In this document: positions 58,640 through 64,000 of the stretch, piece by piece | How positions within the stretch are numbered: the stretch's first letter is position 1 | How the letters are laid out: each line of letters opens with the position of its first letter | Virus record (IMG/VR): IMGVR_UViG_3300032213_001637 | Location: 45,022-109,021 of that record | Origin: a virus | Direction: 5' to 3' (one strand) | DNA: 64,000 nucleotides | The notes under the pieces: model-generated | Seen by the model: only the letters and a program-made list of their open reading frames with translations | What the model was told of the DNA's origin: nothing | The model's database searches: none | Program-made: the position numbers and the translations under genes

Positions 58640-60713
58640 CTATAATAAGTTTGTTGATCGTATCAATAACCATTTGAGAACTAATTTCTTTGGAACACTC
58701 AAATTGACGTGGCGTACCTTTTTGACGAGGACACCAGTTCCAATCACCACGATCAAAATCATGTTCATTCCAACAACCGTTACACACATTGGTATTGATA
58801 ACACGATACGGCGTGAAAAATTCGCTACGAGGTAAACTAAAACCACTCACCAATATCGTATGCTTTTTAATTGCCCAAGATAACCATGACAAACCAGACC
58901 CAATGCCAATGAAAAACTCACAATTATACAATAAATTTATAGTTTCCTGTATATCCTTGTCTCCAGACAAATTTATAATATTGTTAAACCGATCTTCCTT
59001 TTCAGCTTGAATCAATACCGGCTTCAAACCAATACTGTTCAAATAATCACACGTTTCCTGCCAACCAGTAGGATTGTTCCAATACTTGGCTTGAGCCGTT
59101 GATTGTGTTGCAAAACAAACATACTTTTGTTCAATTTTCCTATCGGTATTCTTAATTACAATATTAGGTTTAATCTCTTTGTGATTTATACCCAATATAG
59201 ACGATGATAAACGTTGTAAAGATACATCCTTGTAATTAAACAATGAACGATGGGTATCCGGATAACACCCAACTATATAAATAGCATAAAAATTGCCACT
59301 CCACTGTAATCCACAAAACTTAAGGTCCGGATAGTTATCTTGAAATAATGATGACCAATTCGTAGCACATGTAACATTACATCCGTGTTTTTTTCTAAAC
59401 TCTTCCACATACGGAAACCACGCAATACAATCTCCCAACGATTTAGTATCCAAACAAATTAAAACCTCTTTGTTCTTCAAATTAAGTTTTTGATCCAATA
59501 TTAACTTCGAATCCACGTTAACCTTGATACGATATGGCACATAACGTTTGATCAAACATTTTGACCACTCGTTCGTTTTCATCGTGCCACTATACAAACT
59601 ATCATCGGTGTCATCATCAATAAAATCAAAACTATAACGAGTATCAACATTACCACCGGTAATGGACAAATGTGCACCATCAGTATAGTTAATCTCGATC
59701 TTAGCACCTTGCATTTGTTTATCGACACGTTTGGTCGAATCATAAATTTCATTTAACTCATTTGTCATACGATATTCATCAATCTTTCGATATTCTCTAA
59801 CCAAATCATCTACAACATGATTCCAATCGTTGGTTGTTGCATATTTAAACCCCTCTTTACACAATATACGATAATCGTTCATCGCCTTACAAACACCATC
59901 ATATACAGATTCGACATTTCTTTCGATCTTCACCATTCCCGGCAAACTATCACTATCATATGTTGATACCACAGGTAAACCACATGACAACGCTTCTATC
60001 AATGTCAAATTCGGATGACCTGCTTCAACAGAAGATGGATGTAGAAAAATAGTGTGATCTTGATACACCTTTAATAAGGCATCTTCATTTAAATCGTACA
60101 AGAAAGTCAACTTGTCATACGGTTTAAAATCTTTGTTCTTTTCAAAAAATTCTTTGTTTGCAATTGGTCCCGCAACTGTAATTTCCAAATTAAGTTTTCT
60201 TGCAGCTTCAATCGCATACACAAAACCCTTACGATCAAATGACATATCTTCAGCCAAACCATTTCGACCAATACACAATAGTTTATGTTGTTTATTAGAC
60301 GGATCTCCCGGTTTAAAAAATGATGTATTTGTACCGTGACGCAAATACTTCACACGACGACTGTCAAAATATGAAACCAAATGTTTAGCAGGAACAAATG
60401 ATAAAACAGACTTTTCAATTGCTTCCCGGTTTTGATTATATAAATTTGAACTGTTACCATACACCTCAGTATGATGATCGTGCATTGTAAACACATACGG
60501 AATACCACGTTCGTGGGCTATAATTCCAAGATTGGCAACATGAATATGAACAATGTCATAATCTTCTTTGCGAACATCATCAAGATACTTGATATCACAT
60601 GTATGTCCCAATCGTTCCAACGACTGTTTATATTCCCAAATAATCTTTTCAACTGCACCCCACCCATTCGGAGGAATAGAAATTAATCCCGGTGTAACAT
60701 GACAAATTTTCAT
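58617..60713 (-). CDS. Two-domain glycosyltransferase: GT4-like plus autotransporter-heptosyltransferase-like
   Basis: A 698-residue fusion. Residues 1-330 are GT4-like: SIPPNGWGAVEKIIWEYKQS near 13-32 (shared with the gene at 10726-11673), LLCIGRNGLAEDMSFDRKGF near 145-164, and HPSSVEAGHPNLTLIEALSC near 225-244 with the E-x7-E helix. A linker of about 90 residues leads to a GT9-like domain with SLGDCIAWFPYVEEFRKKHG near 427-446, FFIGIGSGLSWLSWAI, and a Cys644-x2-Cys647, Cys661-Pro, Cys673 site like that of the neighbouring gene. It probably builds two consecutive linkages. Confidence 0.82.
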   Translation of the reverse strand: MKICHVTPGLISIPPNGWGAVEKIIWEYKQSLERLGHTCDIKYLDDVRKEDYDIVHIHVANLGIIAHERGIPYVFTMHDHHTEVYGNSSNLYNQNREAIEKSVLSFVPAKHLVSYFDSRRVKYLRHGTNTSFFKPGDPSNKQHKLLCIGRNGLAEDMSFDRKGFVYAIEAARKLNLEITVAGPIANKEFFEKNKDFKPYDKLTFLYDLNEDALLKVYQDHTIFLHPSSVEAGHPNLTLIEALSCGLPVVSTYDSDSLPGMVKIERNVESVYDGVCKAMNDYRILCKEGFKYATTNDWNHVVDDLVREYRKIDEYRMTNELNEIYDSTKRVDKQMQGAKIEINYTDGAHLSITGGNVDTRYSFDFIDDDTDDSLYSGTMKTNEWSKCLIKRYVPYRIKVNVDSKLILDQKLNLKNKEVLICLDTKSLGDCIAWFPYVEEFRKKHGCNVTCATNWSSLFQDNYPDLKFCGLQWSGNFYAIYIVGCYPDTHRSLFNYKDVSLQRLSSSILGINHKEIKPNIVIKNTDRKIEQKYVCFATQSTAQAKYWNNPTGWQETCDYLNSIGLKPVLIQAEKEDRFNNIINLSGDKDIQETINLLYNCEFFIGIGSGLSWLSWAIKKHTILVSGFSLPRSEFFTPYRVINTNVCNGCWNEHDFDRGDWNWCPRQKGTPRQFECSKEISSQMVIDTINKLIIDESIRTS

Positions 60714-63106
60714 AACGATTTAAAATTATAGTGCGGCGAACCCACTTTGATATAACTATTAAATTCATCAATAGAATCTATTGTTTTAAAACGACAAATC
60801 GCATTGCTGTTAATTACATATGCAACACTCGGTTTGTCATTTTTTGGATTCAACGATGTAAATAAAATGTTATTTGCAAACATATGTGAATGTGTCTTAC
60901 GAACATATTGTACAAATTGATCCGGGGGTGTACACAATGAAACGTCCTTGATAACCACATTGATTTCGTTATCATAGTTTTCCAGTTGACGAACTACATC
61001 AAGTTCAGATTGATGTGAATAACTTCTGTATGTAACACCCCAAACAGATAATTCCGTAATATAATCCAAGTTAACATCGTTACAATTAACATGATGAAGA
61101 TTAATAGCGTTGGATGGTATCAACGATTTACCATGAAATAAAAATCGTCCATTTTTATCAATATCATGAATATTTGATACTGTTATTTTCTTTAAATTAA
61201 TACACTCAGAGTCAGAATTGTATTCTTCTAATGTTACATCATAAACGCATCCCGGTTTTACATTAACAACTTGATAAAAGTTTCTGTTTGATAACTGAAC
61301 ATAACCAATTTTCAAAATACACACCCGGTTTTCATACACACGAATAATAACATTCTTGTTATCAACCAAGTTGGAAGAACTTTTCCAAACATAAAACTTG
61401 GTAAATTCATCGTTGGGAACCACAGTAAAATACTCAACACAAGAAAACGCATTCAAAGAACTGTGTGGAAACAATTCACTTTCGTTCTTTTTAGTAATAA
61501 TCAAGTCATTTAAATTGTTCTTTAACACATGATACGTGTAATTCTCCAAACTATTTGATGGAGAGTCGTGTTTAACAATACTTGCATTATAATCCAATTC
61601 AGTATATACACTTTCAAATTTTTCAATAAAATAATCATTGTCAATAACAAAAAATACAGTCTTTAACGTGTCACCTTCGCCCAATACTTCATGAATAAAA
61701 AACCCTTTGGATGATGATATACGTAACTTGTTAACAATATCATCAACCACCAACAAATCCTTATCGTTTAAAACAATATCATAGTTCAAACATACACTAT
61801 AACGATATCCAAGTTCTTTTGACTTACGTATACCATTCTGATAGTTGGTCCAAACAGCCAATCCATGATAATTATCATTGTCATTAGCCTTTAAATTAAT
61901 GTCACACTTGTATCGACCAGTATTCCACCACGCTTTACAATAATAGGTATGCTTGATAATAGGATTACGTTCATCATAAACAACCGTATCCGCAATATTC
62001 CTAAACTTTTCATATGAAGAATGATGTGTAGTCAAAATACGATGAGCGTTAGTCAGTGATCGTAAACATTGAACCGTAGTAACAAAAGACACAGACGTGG
62101 TAGGATACGTCGATACAATATAAGAATAATCAGGTACTATCTTTTTTTTTAAAATATACGATCTGATAATATCAACATTCTTATCCAAATCATTCGATAA
62201 ATATTTGATATTTGAATACCGATCATACATGTTGAGATACACCGGTAAGTTATATATCAACGACGGTAACTTGTAACTAATAGCTTCACGTATAACAATA
62301 GGACTTGTCTCTTTATCATTGTCATTTCCACGACTTGTAAACAAAAACAAGTCCATACTACTATAAAACGTGTCAACATCACTACGTTCACCCCACACTT
62401 TACAGTTAGATGGTAAATTTTTAAGAATTGGTGACCAATATGACTCAAAATTACCAGCTGTATTACCAATAAAGTGAAACTGAACAGGCAAATCAATCAT
62501 CTTTTTTGCATACTCAACAATTTCACCCTGATTTTTTCGCGGTGACCATAAACCCACATTCACCACATGCAATAAATTAGGATCCAACCCCAAACTAACC
62601 AACGATTTATCCCTATTACCAACTCTATCCTTATGAACAATAGGATATTCTACAACATGTGAATCAATTTTTAACGGATTCATTTGTTGTTTCTGAAAAT
62701 TACTCACAAAAACAAACCGATCCGGAAAAAAACGCTTTGACGCAGTATTAAAACTACTATCATGTGAGGTTTCTACAATATTATAAGATCGGGTATTAAC
62801 ATAAACCTTCGACGCAATATCGTCAGACATATAATACTCTGGCATTTCTTCCAAATGTATTATGTCAGGTTGTACTTTATCAATAATCGATAACAATTGT
62901 TCTTTGTTATCACCCAAAACAAAATATCGGTCTTTCAATAACTCCCGCACTTGGTTCTTCTGAACAACAAACCACTCACCATAATCATTGTACTCTACAC
63001 AATATAAATCATGTATATCATTCAATAACCGCAGTTTCTTTAAAAGATACTGCGGACACCCACCAGTAGATAAATGAGGAGTAATGTAAAGAATTTTATA
63101 ACTCAT
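60710..63106 (-). CDS. Multidomain glycosyltransferase (GT4-like N-terminus)
   Basis: A 798-residue protein; I prefer ATG 63106 over an in-frame TTG 9 nt upstream. Residues 1-330 form a GT4-like domain (ILYITPHLSTGGCPQYLLKK, VVNVGLWSPRKNQGEIVEYA, FLFTSRGNDNDKETSPIVIR, with E-x7-E-type residues). Residues about 340-540 look like a GT-A-type domain (SVCLNYDIVLNDKDLLVVDD, with Asp residues). The last 250 residues are beta-rich with Cys and no recognised family. It overlaps the downstream gene by 4 nt, so the three glycosyltransferase genes are coupled. Confidence 0.72.
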   Translation of the reverse strand: MSYKILYITPHLSTGGCPQYLLKKLRLLNDIHDLYCVEYNDYGEWFVVQKNQVRELLKDRYFVLGDNKEQLLSIIDKVQPDIIHLEEMPEYYMSDDIASKVYVNTRSYNIVETSHDSSFNTASKRFFPDRFVFVSNFQKQQMNPLKIDSHVVEYPIVHKDRVGNRDKSLVSLGLDPNLLHVVNVGLWSPRKNQGEIVEYAKKMIDLPVQFHFIGNTAGNFESYWSPILKNLPSNCKVWGERSDVDTFYSSMDLFLFTSRGNDNDKETSPIVIREAISYKLPSLIYNLPVYLNMYDRYSNIKYLSNDLDKNVDIIRSYILKKKIVPDYSYIVSTYPTTSVSFVTTVQCLRSLTNAHRILTTHHSSYEKFRNIADTVVYDERNPIIKHTYYCKAWWNTGRYKCDINLKANDNDNYHGLAVWTNYQNGIRKSKELGYRYSVCLNYDIVLNDKDLLVVDDIVNKLRISSSKGFFIHEVLGEGDTLKTVFFVIDNDYFIEKFESVYTELDYNASIVKHDSPSNSLENYTYHVLKNNLNDLIITKKNESELFPHSSLNAFSCVEYFTVVPNDEFTKFYVWKSSSNLVDNKNVIIRVYENRVCILKIGYVQLSNRNFYQVVNVKPGCVYDVTLEEYNSDSECINLKKITVSNIHDIDKNGRFLFHGKSLIPSNAINLHHVNCNDVNLDYITELSVWGVTYRSYSHQSELDVVRQLENYDNEINVVIKDVSLCTPPDQFVQYVRKTHSHMFANNILFTSLNPKNDKPSVAYVINSNAICRFKTIDSIDEFNSYIKVGSPHYNFKSL

Positions 63107-63139
63107 TATATACAATTATCAATATAACCAATTGAACAA

Positions 63140-64000
63140 TTATTTTATTTTTTCCATCAATTCTTTAACCTGTTTCTCCAAAATAGTCACTCTCTCATTC
63201 AATTCCTTGAACGCATTGATCGTTACCCATTGAAGTTTCTCAGAATTAACCCAGTAATACCTTTGTGGTCCACTGTCATTTGGATGTGCTTTTTGTTCAA
63301 ATGTAGTCACAATTTCAGGAAAATCATTCATTACATCTTGAGCCACTATACCATATGACACAACTTCATCTGACATCTTGTTATTGCCAAGAACGTTGTA
63401 TTCAAATGATACAGGATTCAATTTCAACAAATCATCCAACCCCTTAGTCAACGGACGTATGTTCTTCTTCAAACGACGATCCGATGTACCACCACCCGCC
63501 GCACCTTGCGCACCTTGTGAACCAGTTGAACCAGTTAAACCTTTGACACCACTCGTTCCAGCTGCGCCTTGAGCACCTTGAGAACCTGTCCCCGGTACAC
63601 CTTGAAAACCTTGAGCGCCTTGTGCACCTTGAGAACCTGTCCCCGGTACCCCTTGAAAACCTTGTGCACCTTGTGCACCTTGTGCGCCTTGAGCACCTTG
63701 TGCGCCTTGAGCACCTTGTACACCTGATGAACCAGATGCACCTTGTGCGCCCTGTGCGCCCTGTGCACCACCACCACCTTGTGAACCTTGCGCACCTTGG
63801 ACACCTGATGAACCTCCAGCACCTTGTGCGCCCTGAGCACCTTGTGCGCCTTGAAAACCTTGAGCGCCTTGTGCGCCCTGAGCACCTTGTGCGCCTGATG
63901 TGCCAGATGAACCCGCCGCACCTTGTGCGCCCTGAGCACCTTGTGCGCCTTGAAAACCTTGAGCGCCTTGTGCGCCCTGAGCACCTTGTGCGCCTGATGT
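63140..64000 (-). CDS. Collagen-like tail fibre with C-terminal S74-type chaperone domain (5' end outside window)
   Basis: The frame is open from the right edge to the stop at 63140-63142. From the edge to about 63500 it encodes uninterrupted Gly-x-y triplets, mainly GAQ with GFQ, GSQ, GTS and GSS units: a collagen-like triple-helical shaft. The last 115 residues start with SDRRLKKNIRPL, the autocleavage/chaperone signature of the S74 (endosialidase-type) intramolecular chaperone, followed by YGIVAQDV and a terminal coiled coil (LNERVTILEKQVKELMEKIK). It is thus the distal end of a trimeric fibre. Only the C-terminal part is in the window. Confidence 0.9.
   Translation of the reverse strand, partial: TSGAQGAQGAQGAQGFQGAQGAQGAQGAAGSSGTSGAQGAQGAQGAQGFQGAQGAQGAQGAGGSSGVQGAQGSQGGGGAQGAQGAQGASGSSGVQGAQGAQGAQGAQGAQGAQGFQGVPGTGSQGAQGAQGFQGVPGTGSQGAQGAAGTSGVKGLTGSTGSQGAQGAAGGGTSDRRLKKNIRPLTKGLDDLLKLNPVSFEYNVLGNNKMSDEVVSYGIVAQDVMNDFPEIVTTFEQKAHPNDSGPQRYYWVNSEKLQWVTINAFKELNERVTILEKQVKELMEKIK
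63580..64000 (-). repeat. Tandem repeats encoding collagen-like Gly-x-y units
   Basis: Imperfect 9-bp units (Gly-Ala-Gln codons) are arranged in larger repeats. The most obvious has a 99-bp period: the segments ending near 63900 and near 63999 are nearly identical over at least 55 bp. A shorter repeat with CCTGTCCCCGGTAC occurs twice around 63585-63655. The region continues past the window. Confidence 0.8.

Noticed and set aside
63535-63984. A 149-codon minus-strand frame rich in Ala/His/Lys/Val
   Set aside because: It is the out-of-phase shadow of the collagen-like repeat frame, which is open from the window edge and leads into the S74-type domain.
63580-64000. CRISPR-like regular repeats
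   Set aside because: The repeats are multiples of 9 bp without spacers and keep the Gly-x-y reading frame, so they are coding repeats.
1-64000. tRNA genes, integrase, repressor or attachment sites
   Set aside because: Gaps are short and were read on both strands; no cloverleaf, recombinase or phage repressor pattern was seen, so a temperate lifestyle or prophage is not supported.

Overview
The window is part of the genome of a large virulent tailed phage with a contractile tail, a distant relative of T4. The evidence is a tail sheath, tail tube, tape measure and baseplate set together with T4-type replication genes: gp32-like SSB, UvsX/RecA, gp41-like helicase, gp62-like clamp-loader subunit and flap nuclease. 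No integrase, repressor, tRNA or host housekeeping gene is visible. The DNA is AT-rich, genes are packed with very small gaps, and many stop/start pairs overlap by 4 nt. The host cannot be named from the sequence.

Layout. (1) 1-14309, plus strand: an almost gapless operon of sugar-related genes. It holds twelve glycosyltransferase-like proteins (including GT11 fucosyltransferase-like, GT6 blood-group-transferase-like and HtrL-like members), two FkbM-type methyltransferases, a WcbI-type protein, a UDP-galactopyranose mutase, and two small genes at the end. (2) 14310-18245, minus strand and convergent: a dTDP-sugar module (RmlA, RmlB, sugar C-methyltransferase, RmlD-like reductase). (3) 18242-28772, minus: dNMP kinase, gp62, small proteins, UV-damage endonuclease, a DruA-like protein, a metallopeptidase-VWA protein with its MoxR/CobS-type AAA+ ATPase, and a secreted repeat protein. 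(4) 28813-41175, minus: ribonucleotide reductase, helicase, flap nuclease, recombinase, SSB, unknown genes, and a divergent family-A DNA polymerase. (5) 41210-57728, minus: the tail module, read from sheath through tube, gp26-like protein with a probable frameshifted extension, and tape measure to the baseplate. (6) 57824-64000, minus: three more glycosyltransferase genes, two of which carry autotransporter-heptosyltransferase-like domains with four conserved cysteines, then the C-terminal end of a collagen-like fibre with an S74-type chaperone domain, cut by the window edge.

How it fits together. The phage appears to make its own activated sugars (a dTDP-deoxysugar that is probably C-methylated, and UDP-Galf) and to encode about fifteen glycosyltransferase genes. 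Some of these are interleaved with tail sheath and fibre genes. The most interesting hypothesis is a phage-encoded glycosylation system that decorates virion proteins (fibres, sheath) or remodels host surface glycan. The replication genes are served by recognisable sigma70-like promoters. The late genes show a recurrent TATAAATA octamer in their gaps, in an unexpected orientation.
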